Assembly (NCBI RefSeq): GCF_947241705.1 | Contig: NC_079265.1 | Location: forward strand, 124,001-188,000 | DNA: 64,000 nucleotides | Direction: 5' to 3' | DNA from: Saccharomyces mikatae IFO 1815 | Lineage: Eukaryota > Ascomycota > Saccharomycetes > Saccharomycetales > Saccharomycetaceae | Shown: in pieces, positions 1 through 9,803 of the stretch | Layout of the letters: each line of letters begins with the position of its first letter | How positions within the stretch are numbered: the first letter of the stretch is position 1 | Notes under the pieces: model-generated | Databases searched by the model: none | Told to the model about the DNA's origin: nothing | Seen by the model: the letters and a program-made list of their open reading frames with translations, nothing else | Translations under genes and position numbers: made by a program

Positions 1-1347
1 CGTATCATTCCCCGTTTGCGGAAATAAATAACCCCCTAAAGTACCTGTAATTTTAGTACTTGCTTCAGTAGATAAAGACATGGAAATTGGCAATTCAAGT
101 GGATTTTCCGACACCGTGTAAGGAGGTGAAAACTGAAATTTAGATGGTGCTATCGAACCGATATTTCGTTGTGTATGGGCCGGAATGCTCCCTACTGCTG
201 ATGCAGCCTTTTTAATGTAATCTTTTACGCAATACATGTGTATGTCCGGGAACAATGAGTAGAGAACCTTTATCATTTCATAATGCTCATGTTGCAAGTT
301 AGGTAAACCAAACATGATTGTGAGAATTGAGCTTTTTGGGGTTATACCTCTTAGAATGGGTGCTATAAAAGCACCTTCTTGATCTGCTATCATAGAAGAA
401 TCCATTTTGGTCAATTCATCAAGAATCATACCCAGTTTATCCATACTGGGTAAATTGCAGTCATTATCAATGCAAAAGACTGATAAACATGGCAAAACAC
501 CTGATTTCGATACTAGATCATCGTCGGTAATTAGATTCATTTTTTTCAGAAAAAAGTAAAATCTTCGTAATAATATTGACCTCGAATTGGAAAATGCGTC
601 GGAAACCAATAAGTTATCCAAAAAGTGTAATACAATTTTATTAATCTTCCGTAATGAAGACGATTTTTCTACGTTTACCCTGTACGGTATTCTTTCCCGT
701 ATTGTTGGTAGGAATTCTTTGAAATACTCGATAGCTTCAATGACTGCTTTTGAAATACTTATGACATCCTGATGAATATCGTCCATTATGTCAACTAAGT
801 TTTCCTCTAACTCCGACAAACTCTTTTGAACATACTCTAAAGTAATAGTTCTCCTGGAACCAAGAGCGTTTTCCCTTAAATTTACTGGTGTAGCTAATGC
901 TGAAGATGCTGAAGGGCTGAAGTCTGAGGTATTCTGAGCATCCAGAGATTCCTCTTCTTTAACAGGATTCAAAAAACTTACTGCCCTTAGTGGTTTCCCG
1001 ACATCTACAAATCCTTGTGGATTTTTACTATTCTTAGCAGAACTGTGCCCACTACCATAACTACGCATTTCTGATGTGGCCATACTAGAAGAGGCTCCCG
1101 TTCCATAAGTTATCCTTCCTCTTGAAAATATAGACGACGATTGTATGGATGAATCGAAAGTCGTAGATGCATCATCACTATTCGTACTTACAGGGTTTGT
1201 CTTATTACTCTTGATATCTATTCTTTCTTCATTTCCTGGTACGTTATCAGACGTACTTTCTGCTGCGTTTTGTTCATTGTCTGCAGGTAAGTCTGTATTT
1301 TCCTTCTGTTTGTCCTTTCTTTTGTTTATACCAAAAAATTTGACCAT
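1..1347 (-). CDS. SSY5: SSY5, SPS-sensor endoprotease (partial, C-terminus off window)
   Basis: The reading frame is open from the ATG at 1347 to the window edge, giving residues 1-449 of a protein of about 700. The N-terminus (MVKFFGINKRK) and the later stretch TLGGYLFPQTG match yeast Ssy5. Ssy5 is the chymotrypsin-like protease of the plasma-membrane Ssy1-Ptr3-Ssy5 amino-acid sensor; it cuts Stp1 and Stp2 so that they enter the nucleus and induce permease genes. The part present is the long inhibitory prodomain plus the first residues of the protease domain. The catalytic His, Asp and Ser lie beyond the edge, so activity cannot be judged. The gene reads away from the left end, and its promoter is the 322-bp gap shared with the 3' end of FBP26. 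Identity is secure from sequence and gene order. Confidence 0.96.
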   Translation of the reverse strand, partial: MVKFFGINKRKDKQKENTDLPADNEQNAAESTSDNVPGNEERIDIKSNKTNPVSTNSDDASTTFDSSIQSSSIFSRGRITYGTGASSSMATSEMRSYGSGHSSAKNSKNPQGFVDVGKPLRAVSFLNPVKEEESLDAQNTSDFSPSASSALATPVNLRENALGSRRTITLEYVQKSLSELEENLVDIMDDIHQDVISISKAVIEAIEYFKEFLPTIRERIPYRVNVEKSSSLRKINKIVLHFLDNLLVSDAFSNSRSILLRRFYFFLKKMNLITDDDLVSKSGVLPCLSVFCIDNDCNLPSMDKLGMILDELTKMDSSMIADQEGAFIAPILRGITPKSSILTIMFGLPNLQHEHYEMIKVLYSLFPDIHMYCVKDYIKKAASAVGSIPAHTQRNIGSIAPSKFQFSPPYTVSENPLELPISMSLSTEASTKITGTLGGYLFPQTGNDT

Positions 1348-1669
1348 CGCTATATCAAGTTTTAAACCGGTACTGGGCCAGACAAAAAGGAAGCAGAATA
1401 TTATAAGTATTTACTAAAGTTTTATTGTTTGTTCATGTTTTCTACAATATAAAACTGCACGTTGAATCTTTCATTTTTCTTCTTATTAAAAAGTACTCCC
1501 GCCGCGACGCTTTACAAAAACTCTTAGTTAGATTGGGTAGTTTAATACAAATTATGCTACATATGTAAATTAAACTCATCAATGCTATGTTTCATAATCT
1601 CTCCGTATGTTTCAAGACTTAGTTATTGATCACAGAAAACATTGGCTTATGACATGAAAGAAAGCTGGC
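1348..1669. other. SSY5 promoter / FBP26 3' flank
   Basis: This 322-bp AT-rich gap separates two minus-strand genes, so it holds the FBP26 terminator and the SSY5 promoter. I see no named regulatory site. A 19-bp string at 1427-1445 recurs exactly at 54401-54419, which is discussed as a finding. Confidence 0.5.
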
Positions 1670-3028
1670 TTAAAATTTATCTTCTAAAGGAGAGTCGTTG
1701 AGCAATTGATGGAGTTTAGTGGAGCTTTGAGAAAGCTCACCCACTTGACTTGTGCCTTTCTCTTTATACGTACTCACTGCAGGAATATTAGCCTTAATTT
1801 TAGTAACCTTTGTACCATAAGCCCTGGGCTCCAGTTTGATCAATGTATGTAGAGGAATAGACATCCACGGCGATTCTTCTTGTGGAACATTCATGAAATA
1901 TGCATATATACACCGAAGTACGGCCTGATGAGTTATAATGAGTACATTTTCTTGGCGTTCCAGTTCCATAATCACAGGCTCTAAGCGAATCACTACATCT
2001 CTGTAAGATTCTCCACCGCGATATCTATACTCGTATTTGTCGTTGTCACGAGCTTTGAAGTCTTCAGGGTACTCTTTTTCAATTTCTTCATATGTCATCC
2101 CATCACAAACGCCAGCGTCTAATTCATCCAAAGCTTTCCATTGCAATTTCTTATAAGGAAGGTACTTTGCCGTTTGCTGTGTTCTCTTCAAGGTAGAAGT
2201 CCACACAGTCAAATTAACATCTCCTGCACTTTCTTTCACTAAATGCTCTAATTTCTTAGCATATTGAAAGCCCCTTTCAGACAATGATGAGTCCCCACCA
2301 ATTTTTTTCTCTACATTATATATCGATTCACCGTGGCGAGAAAGCCAAATATATTTTGGCTTAGGACGAATATTCATAACATAAAATACGATCCTACTTT
2401 CCAAATAGGTTTTAATCTTGTTAATTACCACTTCCTCAACAATATTGATTAATTTAACAAAAGTCACATCTTTATCTTTCTGAGCGTCCATAGGTTCATA
2501 GAATCTCTCATATTGTCCAATTCGATTCAAAAAATCAGCTTCCGCTACATCTGGCTCAAAGTCTTCATAATCTGGTGATGTGTTGCCAATATCTTTAGCG
2601 TTATTTATGATCAACTCATGATCATCACTCCAGCTCTCTAAAAACATTGGTTGGATACTATTCTTTTCACAGACGTCTTTAAGCCATTTCCTTCTTTCAC
2701 GTGTACTATTAGTAGCATCGAAAACTGCCACAGTTCCGTCTTGTTTTGTAAACCAATCTATAATATCTTCCATAGCATTCTGAGCGGCCAACTCTCTAAG
2801 TTTGAAACCATCTGAGTTTTCGAAGTTAAAAAATTCAGCATCTATTGGGACATTCCCACTCACGTCTCTTCTGTAATTCCCCACATTGAAGCACTTCGCC
2901 TTAATTGATAACCATGATAAATACCTGATGATTTTTTGGGAAATAAAAGACTTTCCCCTGGCAGGTAGACCAACCATTATCACACATACTTTGATATCGT
3001 TATCATTGGAAATAGTGCTATATCCCAT
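1670..3028 (-). CDS. FBP26: FBP26, fructose-2,6-bisphosphatase
   Basis: The 452-residue protein has the bifunctional PFK-2/FBPase-2 layout. The N-terminal kinase-like half carries a P-loop, GLPARGKS, at residues 20-27. The C-terminal histidine-phosphatase half carries the RHGE motif at 231-234, with H232 as the phospho-acceptor, and a distal ITH at 365-367. It hydrolyses fructose-2,6-bisphosphate and so lowers the activator of phosphofructokinase in the cytosol, favouring gluconeogenesis. The yeast enzyme is known to have little kinase activity in spite of the P-loop. Length equals the S. cerevisiae protein (452). The start ATG at 3028 matches the family N-terminus MGYSTISND. It lies in tandem with SSY5 and VPS35 on the minus strand. 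Confidence 0.97.
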   Translation of the reverse strand: MGYSTISNDNDIKVCVIMVGLPARGKSFISQKIIRYLSWLSIKAKCFNVGNYRRDVSGNVPIDAEFFNFENSDGFKLRELAAQNAMEDIIDWFTKQDGTVAVFDATNSTRERRKWLKDVCEKNSIQPMFLESWSDDHELIINNAKDIGNTSPDYEDFEPDVAEADFLNRIGQYERFYEPMDAQKDKDVTFVKLINIVEEVVINKIKTYLESRIVFYVMNIRPKPKYIWLSRHGESIYNVEKKIGGDSSLSERGFQYAKKLEHLVKESAGDVNLTVWTSTLKRTQQTAKYLPYKKLQWKALDELDAGVCDGMTYEEIEKEYPEDFKARDNDKYEYRYRGGESYRDVVIRLEPVIMELERQENVLIITHQAVLRCIYAYFMNVPQEESPWMSIPLHTLIKLEPRAYGTKVTKIKANIPAVSTYKEKGTSQVGELSQSSTKLHQLLNDSPLEDKF

Positions 3029-3495
3029 GTTTAATAGTATTAGTATGACTCAGTTTTTTGAACCCCCCTTTTCCTTATTACTTAACAAATTTCTTTTGAC
3101 GAATTGAACAGCTAACCACGAGCAAAAAAAATGTGTTAAAGTTGTGTCCACAGACGAAAATGAAGCCGTTGCTGATATATACGTATTGCAAGCCTAAAAT
3201 CCCTTTTTTGTACTTTATATGGAAGTGTAAGTTAATGAAGGATAAGAATTGATTTGCAGGCGCACATTGGCGCGAACCCACTTTTTACACAGAAAAACAA
3301 AGCAAGAACCGCAATTACCCAGTAGAGAGTTTTCATGTTAACCAATCCTTGATATACCAATAAAAAGAAAAAAGAACCCAAATTGAAAACAAGTTCTATT
3401 TTACTGGGGTCAAGATCCTTCTACGGAACAAACCTTCTTGACTTGATTTATATTCTTTAACCTAGGTGTGCATGAAAAGCAAGTACATAAAATAA
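3029..3495. other. FBP26 promoter / VPS35 3' flank
   Basis: The 467-bp gap contains the FBP26 promoter and VPS35 terminator. TGACTCA at 3046-3052 matches the Gcn4 core but sits only about 18 bp from the FBP26 ATG, so I do not treat it as a likely UAS. Nothing else stands out. Confidence 0.4.
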
Positions 3496-6330
3496 CTATA
3501 CATATATGACTTTAAAGCGATCATCAACCTCTCTTTGACTTTCAATGTACTCACAAGTGCGTTGAAAATGATAGATGGGGATATACTTCAGCTGGTGTAA
3601 TAACTTACTACCAGACGCTGTAGTTACGATTCCGTGTATTAGTGTAGAAGATCCGTTTAGTGTGTTGAGTTGAATATATGTACCATCTGATCCTATAGCT
3701 ACATTAGTATCCTTATCTGTGTTTATAGACCCATCATCAATATTGGTGTTTGCCTTTACATTATTGTCCCCAGTAATGTGCAAATCATCGATTGAATTTG
3801 TTATCATGGAGGTACTGTTCTCTTCTAGTTTCAGCGATTTCAGGTTAGTTTTGATCAGCTCAATCAAGCCATTAATGTATTTTATAGAAATGTGAGTTTC
3901 AGCTTCATCACCGTGAATGAAATAGTAGAGGCATCTATTTAATATCTCGACCATTAGCTCACAACTTTGTTCGTTATCCATTATAGAATCTGCCACACGA
4001 AGTGACCTTTGTAGACATTCTAACACACGTTTGCCATCCCTGTAAAAGTTATCTGTGACACCCTCTTCTTCGCCGATATTTGAAATTTCTGTTGCCCACC
4101 AGAGGTGAGAACATAAATAAACGGCACGACATTGGTCCTGCTTTTTCAATAATTTGGACCCGTGCAGCGTACACCTGACAATCAACGAATCGTAGTAAGT
4201 TTCCTTGTAAAGGGATCTTGTCTTTTGTAGAGATTGAGCCATATAGATTAAAGCTTGCAACTGGGTCTTTGAATCACTTAGAGATTCTTCAAATATCGTG
4301 AAAGCTTGTGAGAAAAAATCATATGAGATTTCATTAAGCTGTAATTGATCAGCCAAAGTGGCACATTGTAAGTTTAACTTCAAAATCAAATCAGTGCATG
4401 AGTTATTACAAGAGTTGAAAATATCATTGATACACCGTGAAACAAATTTGAACATTTGCTTCAAAAGATTGGAATAGTGAGATAACAATGTCTTATTGTC
4501 GGGCCTTTTTTTCAAAAGGTACTCTTGTATCATACGACATTTCCTAACCAATTTCCAAAAATTGGTTATGATGGCTGGGAAAGTGTATTTAACATTGATA
4601 CCGCCTTTAATAAATGAAGATTTGATAAGTAGTAATATTTCCAATTGCGCCTCTAAGCTAAATTGGGATATATTTTTCGATGTTTGTTTCCTGGAAATAG
4701 TGCCCATTAACCAATGAATCAAATGGGCTAACTTTTCTTGAATTGGATCCAATATCCACGATTCTTCTTCATCATGTCTATTAAAAAATACTTCGTCGAT
4801 ATTGGCTTCTGAGGAAGCAGCGTTCATAGTTGACCTACTTCGTGAGATTATTAGAGGCTCACAGATCGATAGAAGGCGTTGAACTTGCAGTTTATCTTCA
4901 ATAACCAAAGGCGTGGAGTGGCCTGGTGGGTGCAACTTCGATTCTGGTTCATTCTCTGCTGATTCTTCATTTTCTTCATCCATTAAAATGTCCAAAATCT
5001 CAATGACAACTTTTTTTTGCAGACTGATGCTTTGCAAAGCTAGGATGTTTTTGTATGCTTGGCACTGAGAGATTAATTGAAAAATGAAATACTTTTTGGA
5101 TGTGATACGTGGGCTTGGCGATGCTGCAGATGGTGAAGTTAACTGTAGTTTACTGCTCTGGAAGGATAATAAAACTAGGAACAAGTGTTCTGACTCCAAA
5201 GAAATATTCTTCTGACCAAAATCCTTGGTTTTTTGTAAAACCAGTTCAAATAGTTTGTTCAAATTTTCAAAATTATTAGGGTACCATTTCAAGCTTAAAA
5301 CAATCACACTTTCAACTAGAGGGATGAACTGTTGCAACGATAGATCTGGTCTTTCATTGTTCAATAGGGTCAAGTAGTCCCAGAACGTACCAAACACGTC
5401 CATATCTAAATAGGCGTTTGAGGAGGTGGTGTTAGGTTCTTCCTCCAATTGCCTCGTAACATAATCGTTCAATCGATCGACCAAAGTGAGCACAATTTTG
5501 TTTATTGAAACATCAGGGTTTAAGTGCAAAGTCGTTTGCAATAAAGTATCCAATGTCTTCAAATGGAACTCGTCTGTGAAGACCTGACAAATGACATCCA
5601 AGAGATACTCTTGAGACACCAAGTCTCTACATTGAATTACTTGCTCTAAGATGGTGGGCAAGATATCCTGCCTATACATTTGGAAATTGTCGTCGATAAT
5701 CTGTGAAAGACGGACTAGTTGAGATCCTACCAAGATTTGCAGCTCTTTTCTTTCACGGGTTCTTGTTTCCCTCTCACGCAATGGTCCCTGGTGTTGTAAT
5801 CTCACCCACAGCTTGTTCATCTCGATGAAATTATTCATGATGAATTGAGAGTTGAAGGATGGATCGTCCTCCGGCAGTAATTCTTTGGTTCTCTGAGATA
5901 AATAATAGCGTAGAAACAAACCTCTTATTGGGTTCTGCACACCACGACACATTTCAATCATATCCTTCAAAATCTCCTTCTTGGGAGCATCACTGAAGGT
6001 CAGATAGCTTGTCCCGACTGTGATCATTAGGTAAAGTCTGGGTACCACGTTACCGGTGTACTGGACCAGTTCATAAAGGTCTGCTAAATGATGGTTCTGA
6101 GGATGGTTCTCTATAAGATAAGTGGATAAATTAGTCAATGAGTCGAAAATAATAACGTAGAGTTCGTAATACTTCTTGGGTGACAAGTTCGGATTTCTCA
6201 ATTCCGTCAGCATTATGGAGGTGTGCTGCAGTGATTCCATTAATTTGTGTTGAGAAAGACACCTGTTCATCAATGCTGTACGTTGCTTGATGACAGCGAT
6301 CGCATTTTCTGGTGAGTCAGCGTACGCCAT
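3496..6330 (-). CDS. VPS35: VPS35, retromer cargo-recognition subunit
   Basis: The 944-residue protein matches Vps35 throughout and has the S. cerevisiae length. The conserved PRLYLM motif, which binds Vps26, is at residues 97-102. The rest is the alpha-solenoid that binds Vps29 and cargo tails. With Vps26, Vps29, Vps5 and Vps17 it returns Vps10 and other receptors from endosome to Golgi. I chose the ATG at 6330 (MAYADSPEN) because it is the family start. An in-frame ATG 28 codons upstream adds only a Lys/Arg-rich stretch encoded by a purine-rich leader tract and has no known counterpart. The divergent-looking purine tract is more likely 5' UTR. Confidence 0.97.
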   Translation of the reverse strand: MAYADSPENAIAVIKQRTALMNRCLSQHKLMESLQHTSIMLTELRNPNLSPKKYYELYVIIFDSLTNLSTYLIENHPQNHHLADLYELVQYTGNVVPRLYLMITVGTSYLTFSDAPKKEILKDMIEMCRGVQNPIRGLFLRYYLSQRTKELLPEDDPSFNSQFIMNNFIEMNKLWVRLQHQGPLRERETRTRERKELQILVGSQLVRLSQIIDDNFQMYRQDILPTILEQVIQCRDLVSQEYLLDVICQVFTDEFHLKTLDTLLQTTLHLNPDVSINKIVLTLVDRLNDYVTRQLEEEPNTTSSNAYLDMDVFGTFWDYLTLLNNERPDLSLQQFIPLVESVIVLSLKWYPNNFENLNKLFELVLQKTKDFGQKNISLESEHLFLVLLSFQSSKLQLTSPSAASPSPRITSKKYFIFQLISQCQAYKNILALQSISLQKKVVIEILDILMDEENEESAENEPESKLHPPGHSTPLVIEDKLQVQRLLSICEPLIISRSRSTMNAASSEANIDEVFFNRHDEEESWILDPIQEKLAHLIHWLMGTISRKQTSKNISQFSLEAQLEILLLIKSSFIKGGINVKYTFPAIITNFWKLVRKCRMIQEYLLKKRPDNKTLLSHYSNLLKQMFKFVSRCINDIFNSCNNSCTDLILKLNLQCATLADQLQLNEISYDFFSQAFTIFEESLSDSKTQLQALIYMAQSLQKTRSLYKETYYDSLIVRCTLHGSKLLKKQDQCRAVYLCSHLWWATEISNIGEEEGVTDNFYRDGKRVLECLQRSLRVADSIMDNEQSCELMVEILNRCLYYFIHGDEAETHISIKYINGLIELIKTNLKSLKLEENSTSMITNSIDDLHITGDNNVKANTNIDDGSINTDKDTNVAIGSDGTYIQLNTLNGSSTLIHGIVTTASGSKLLHQLKYIPIYHFQRTCEYIESQREVDDRFKVIYV

Positions 6331-6752
6331 TGTGATTTTCTTCCTCTTTCTTCCTTTCTTCCTTTCTTCTTTTCTTCTTTTCTTCCAACTTTTGATAATA
6401 TATACTAACTTCACTGAACCTTGTTGAGCGGCCCTACATACGCTATTTGAATTTTTTTTTTTTCTTTTTTCTTTATAAGTACTCAGAGGTGGCCCTTGAA
6501 CAAATAGAATATAATTCTCTCTCTCGCATCTACCTCAACTGAAGGGAAAAAAAAACGAATTCAGAAACGCCCCTTCGAAACAAACAGGCAAAACGGGGAA
6601 CAAATAAAAGGAAGAGAAGAGTTGATGGTTAATTTTCAATATAAGTATAAAGGATATATATGTATTGACAGGAATAGTGGTAATTAAACGGTAAATGTCT
6701 TGTTTTACAGGGAGGAGAACAAAAAATCAACGGGAAGCGGCTGAAGGCCGGA
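6331..6752. other. VPS35 promoter / INO1 3' flank
   Basis: The 422-bp gap between two minus-strand genes contains the VPS35 promoter and INO1 terminator. A homopolymeric T run near 6455-6478 (A-rich on the VPS35 sense strand) is a typical nucleosome-depleting poly(dA:dT) tract. TATATA repeats near 6655-6662 suit an INO1 polyadenylation efficiency element. Confidence 0.45.
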
Positions 6753-8354
6753 TCACAACAGTCTCTCCTCAAATCTCAATTCGTTTAGGGAAGGTAATCC
6801 AATCAGCAATCTCAAAAAGTTTTCCAAGGCGGTTCTTTGCTTGTTCAATCCGTTTACAGGATGGAAACCTGGTCTTGTTAATGGCGCTTTTAGCCAATAA
6901 CTCAAGAAGGTCAAAACCGGATAAAAGCTCTCATATTTGTCATGATCTTCTTGGACCGAACTTCCCTTTTTATAAGATACTCTTGAACAAAATTCTGTCA
7001 TTACCAAAAGATCGATGATCAAAGGTGTAGCTAAGAGTGAATCCTCGCAAACATTATGAATAGAAATTCTGTTGTGGCCCCCTAGCATCAATTCACTGTA
7101 ATATTCATCCATTGCTACTTTAGAATCCCCAACGGGTTTCATATACTTTATTACGATGCAATGGTCCACTTTCTTACCGAGCTTGTCATTGTACAAGATG
7201 TCATTAGAGGCGATAATGTCATCTATGACTGAGCTCTTGGAAATCTCCTTGGACCTGAATTGTTTTGGAGCGGATAGGTTATAGCCATCATTATTACCCA
7301 AATGATTATAGGATGCGATGGAGACAGGTTTGATACCTGCATCCACTAAAAATTGGGCCAAGACAGACTTCAATTTAGTTTGTCCCGACTTAAAATCGTC
7401 TCCTGCAATGAAAGTCCCCTCATGCTCAGCTAACTGAACTAACCCGGGCACAAAAGTGTTCTGTGGTGAACCGTTGATGTAGGGAACACCTTCCAAGATC
7501 GATGCAGCCGCGAAGACCGTGGAAGGCGCAATCTCTTCGTGATCATCCTTGATGGATTGCAAGAGATTTTGCATAGTGTCATTAACACCCGCGGTCACTT
7601 CCACGTACCTCTCAGTATTTGCAGTCCAAAGAACAATTACTTTATCCAGAGAGTTTTCCTCTTTGAAATGCTGTATATCTCTTCTAATTTGTTGCAAATG
7701 GGACCACTTACCTCTTGTAGTTACCTTACCCTTCTCATCCAAATTGATACAATTATTTGCTCTTTCATCTTGGTTCGCCGCGATGAAGTCAGGATAGTAA
7801 ATGGATGGTAGCGGTTTCACTGTGGACATCTTGGCCTTCAAACGCTGTTGTAGGTCATATTCAAGAACCTGTCCTCTTTGCATAGCCTCGTATAGATTTG
7901 CTTTGTTGATATCCCAACCAGAAACGATAAAATCGTTGGGGTTAACCATGGGCAATAGAGAGTTGAAAGGAGCGTAGACGTCGTTTCCTTCCGCATCAAT
8001 GCCCAGTTTCAAAGTGGAGCATTGAGTCATGGAACCGAAGTAGTTTGGCTTTTTGAGACCTTCCTTAGTTTGGAACTCCATATCGTGCCTGTTAGCTAAG
8101 ATCGACGCCACTAACGTGGACCCGTTGTTCCCACCCAGTCCAATGAGCATGATTCCCAATTTCTTCGGTTTGTTCAAGTCAAGTTTGAACACGTAGTCCT
8201 GGACAGTGGGCGTGACATCGAACTGGCCACCAGCTGTCTTCGTAACTACTGCGTTCTCATAGCTGTACTTAGTGAGCAGCTCGTTTTCTGTGTACGTGCA
8301 CTTGTCAGTCACCACTTTAACAGAGGCAATTGGTGTCGTATTATCTTCTGTCAT
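6753..8354 (-). CDS. INO1: INO1, inositol-3-phosphate synthase
   Basis: The 533-residue protein has the NAD-binding loop GLGGNNG at residues 72-78 and the synthase signatures [11 protein letters not shown] and [10 protein letters not shown]. It converts glucose-6-phosphate to 1L-myo-inositol-1-phosphate, the committed step for phosphatidylinositol synthesis, in the cytosol. Length equals that of S. cerevisiae Ino1, and I estimate over 90% identity from memory. The start at 8354 ([14 protein letters not shown]) is the family start. An upstream in-frame ATG at 8417 would add 21 residues (see findings). The promoter at 8469-8620 carries TATA, two UASino elements and URS1, so Ino2/Ino4 induction, Opi1 repression and Ume6 repression are all expected. 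Confidence 0.98.
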   Translation of the reverse strand: MTEDNTTPIASVKVVTDKCTYTENELLTKYSYENAVVTKTAGGQFDVTPTVQDYVFKLDLNKPKKLGIMLIGLGGNNGSTLVASILANRHDMEFQTKEGLKKPNYFGSMTQCSTLKLGIDAEGNDVYAPFNSLLPMVNPNDFIVSGWDINKANLYEAMQRGQVLEYDLQQRLKAKMSTVKPLPSIYYPDFIAANQDERANNCINLDEKGKVTTRGKWSHLQQIRRDIQHFKEENSLDKVIVLWTANTERYVEVTAGVNDTMQNLLQSIKDDHEEIAPSTVFAAASILEGVPYINGSPQNTFVPGLVQLAEHEGTFIAGDDFKSGQTKLKSVLAQFLVDAGIKPVSIASYNHLGNNDGYNLSAPKQFRSKEISKSSVIDDIIASNDILYNDKLGKKVDHCIVIKYMKPVGDSKVAMDEYYSELMLGGHNRISIHNVCEDSLLATPLIIDLLVMTEFCSRVSYKKGSSVQEDHDKYESFYPVLTFLSYWLKAPLTRPGFHPVNGLNKQRTALENFLRLLIGLPSLNELRFEERLL

Positions 8355-8468
8355 TGTTGTTTCTTCTTCATGTAGGAAAAAGGGAAGAGCATACAATAAA
8401 ACGAAGGGAGAATCCAAAGTAAGAACTCAAGAACGAAACAAAGCCAAATAAGACGGCGAAAGCCTCAA

Positions 8469-8476
8469 TTTATATA
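8469..8476 (-). promoter_or_regulatory. INO1 TATA box
   Basis: TATATAAA on the minus strand, about 115 bp upstream of the INO1 ATG. This is normal spacing for a TATA-dependent inducible yeast gene. Confidence 0.7.
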
Positions 8477-8525
8477 TGTTTCAAATCCAATATTGCCGCC
8501 AAAACAGAGGGCACTTTCAGTGCTC

Positions 8526-8535
8526 CATGTGAAAT
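8526..8535 (+). promoter_or_regulatory. UASino element 1 (Ino2/Ino4 site)
   Basis: CATGTGAAAT is an exact match to the ten-base inositol-sensitive element bound by the Ino2-Ino4 bHLH heterodimer, about 175 bp upstream of INO1. Confidence 0.85.
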
Positions 8536-8593
8536 ATATAAATTTATTATATGGAGAGAGAAAGATATAATAAACACACCTAACACTCCATAA

Positions 8594-8603
8594 TTTTCAC
8601 ATG
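8594..8603 (-). promoter_or_regulatory. UASino element 2 (Ino2/Ino4 site)
   Basis: The minus strand reads CATGTGAAAA, nine of ten bases of the UASino consensus with the CATGTG core intact. It lies 68 bp from the first element in the opposite orientation. Confidence 0.75.
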
Positions 8604-8610
8604 CCGCATT

Positions 8611-8620
8611 TAGCCGCCGA
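8611..8620 (+). promoter_or_regulatory. URS1 (Ume6 site) of INO1
   Basis: TAGCCGCCGA is the URS1 sequence known from the INO1 promoter, bound by Ume6, which recruits Sin3-Rpd3 and Isw2. It sits 7 bp beyond the second UASino. Confidence 0.85.
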
Positions 8621-8833
8621 GAAACATATCCGGCCTCCGCATTTTTTTTCCACATTCTGTGATGTGTGCATTCTGTATTGAGCCCCGGAGCACCGGCACG
8701 TATTTCCACAAAAAGAAAAAATAATAACGAAGAACGAAGAACGAAGAAACGAAGAAAAAGCGCTATAATTTACTCTATGTATTATTTAAGAGACACGGTG
8801 ATAAATAGCTTGTCTCGATCACTCTGTACGGGA

Positions 8834-9202
8834 TTATGGTTGTGATTGCTTATTGTCCAGTAAGGGCACCTCGGCACCAGCGTGGGCATCCTCATCGTAA
8901 GCTGGAGGTTGTGCCTCAGATGAAGCCTCAGGTTGAGCTTCCAAATCACGATTCACGGAAGAGGAGCGCTCGTAAGAGCGCTCCTCACTGGTTTCATACA
9001 CAACGTAGCAGCCGTGAATAATGGCAGGGAAGAATAGCAGAAAGAATAGAAGCACGTTGAGTAACGAATCCCAGCTGAAAAAGCCTTTACGCTTCCACAC
9101 GGAAACTGGAGCGATGAATAGAGCCAACACCATTAGCAACAAGTCGTCCTTGTTGATGGAGTATCTCATTCTGTGGTTTTCATTGTTATTATTTCTGTCC
9201 AT
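8834..9202 (-). CDS. SNA3: SNA3, vacuolar/MVB membrane adaptor of Rsp5
   Basis: The 122-residue protein has two membrane segments, about residues 19-36 and 46-69, and a cytosolic tail with a PPAY motif at 99-102. Sna3 is a PMP3-family protein sorted through multivesicular bodies to the vacuole; its PPAY binds the WW domains of the ubiquitin ligase Rsp5. The tail is shorter than the 133-residue S. cerevisiae protein and is the most divergent part, but the PPAY and the following acidic residues are kept. The promoter is shared with divergent DAS1 and has a CACGTG about 150 bp upstream. Confidence 0.95.
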   Translation of the reverse strand: MDRNNNNENHRMRYSINKDDLLLMVLALFIAPVSVWKRKGFFSWDSLLNVLLFFLLFFPAIIHGCYVVYETSEERSYERSSSVNRDLEAQPEASSEAQPPAYDEDAHAGAEVPLLDNKQSQP

Positions 9203-9803
9203 TGTAGATTTTTACTTTGATATATACTTTTTGTGTTGTTACTTGCGTTTCAACTTGACCTATTCGTTACTAATGGCTCATTCGTGCTGCGCTTTGTTCC
9301 ATTTATATACCGCTAGGATCCTTCCCCCTGTGAAAAAAACACCGAGCCTCCATCACGTGCCCGGAGAAACAATAGTTGCAGCGCTCTCGTCAATGCGCTA
9401 TATGAACTTTTGCGAACTATCATATGCCCATTACGTATATATATGTTTGCATACCTGACATTTATATATAACTTTAGAGGTGTATACGAGCGAAAGAATG
9501 TGCACCGCAGTATACCGCTATACGTAGAAAACTACCTTCGATTCATCTCAGTCTTGCACTAGATTACACCCCTTTTTCCCTTCTTCTTTTCTTTGATCCT
9601 CTATTTATCAGAATTCACCTGCTTGCTAATCACAATCCTCCCGCGATATAGGAAGTATTACCCTACTATCGCATCCCACAAAGAGAAATATATATATGAT
9701 ATAAATAAATACCCTGTAGATTTCGATGCGGAGGAGATTTCAGAACTCTATGTAGTACCGAGGACATATAGACAGTGTTTCCCAGCCAGCATTTATCCAT
9801 ATC
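9203..9803. other. SNA3-DAS1 divergent promoter
   Basis: This 601-bp region serves both genes. It holds a Cbf1-type site at 9353-9359 and TATATATA runs near 9436-9470 and 9686-9695. A 78-codon plus-strand frame inside it overlaps the DAS1 start and looks like chance. Confidence 0.55.
9353..9359. promoter_or_regulatory. Cbf1/E-box site (TCACGTG)
   Basis: ATCACGTG (9352-9359) fits the Cbf1 consensus RTCACRTG. It is about 150 bp from the SNA3 start and 445 bp from the DAS1 start, so SNA3 is the likelier target. Confidence 0.5.

Larger units (their letters stand above)
8355..8833. other. INO1 promoter / SNA3 3' flank
   Basis: The 479-bp gap holds the INO1 promoter elements listed separately. 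Between the URS1 and the SNA3 stop is an A-rich stretch with tandem GAAGAAC-like units near 8725-8757. Confidence 0.6.

Noticed and set aside
3046-3052. Gcn4-type TGACTCA upstream of FBP26
   Set aside because: Only about 18 bp from the start codon, so it would lie in the transcribed leader; FBP26 is not a known amino-acid synthesis gene.
6753-7018. Plus-strand 107-codon frame over the INO1 3' end (6695-7018)
   Set aside because: Antisense shadow of a conserved INO1 coding region; no independent support.
8834-9458. Plus-strand frames over SNA3 (8836-9021 and 9021-9458)
   Set aside because: They are antisense to a well-conserved gene and its promoter and show no recognisable protein.
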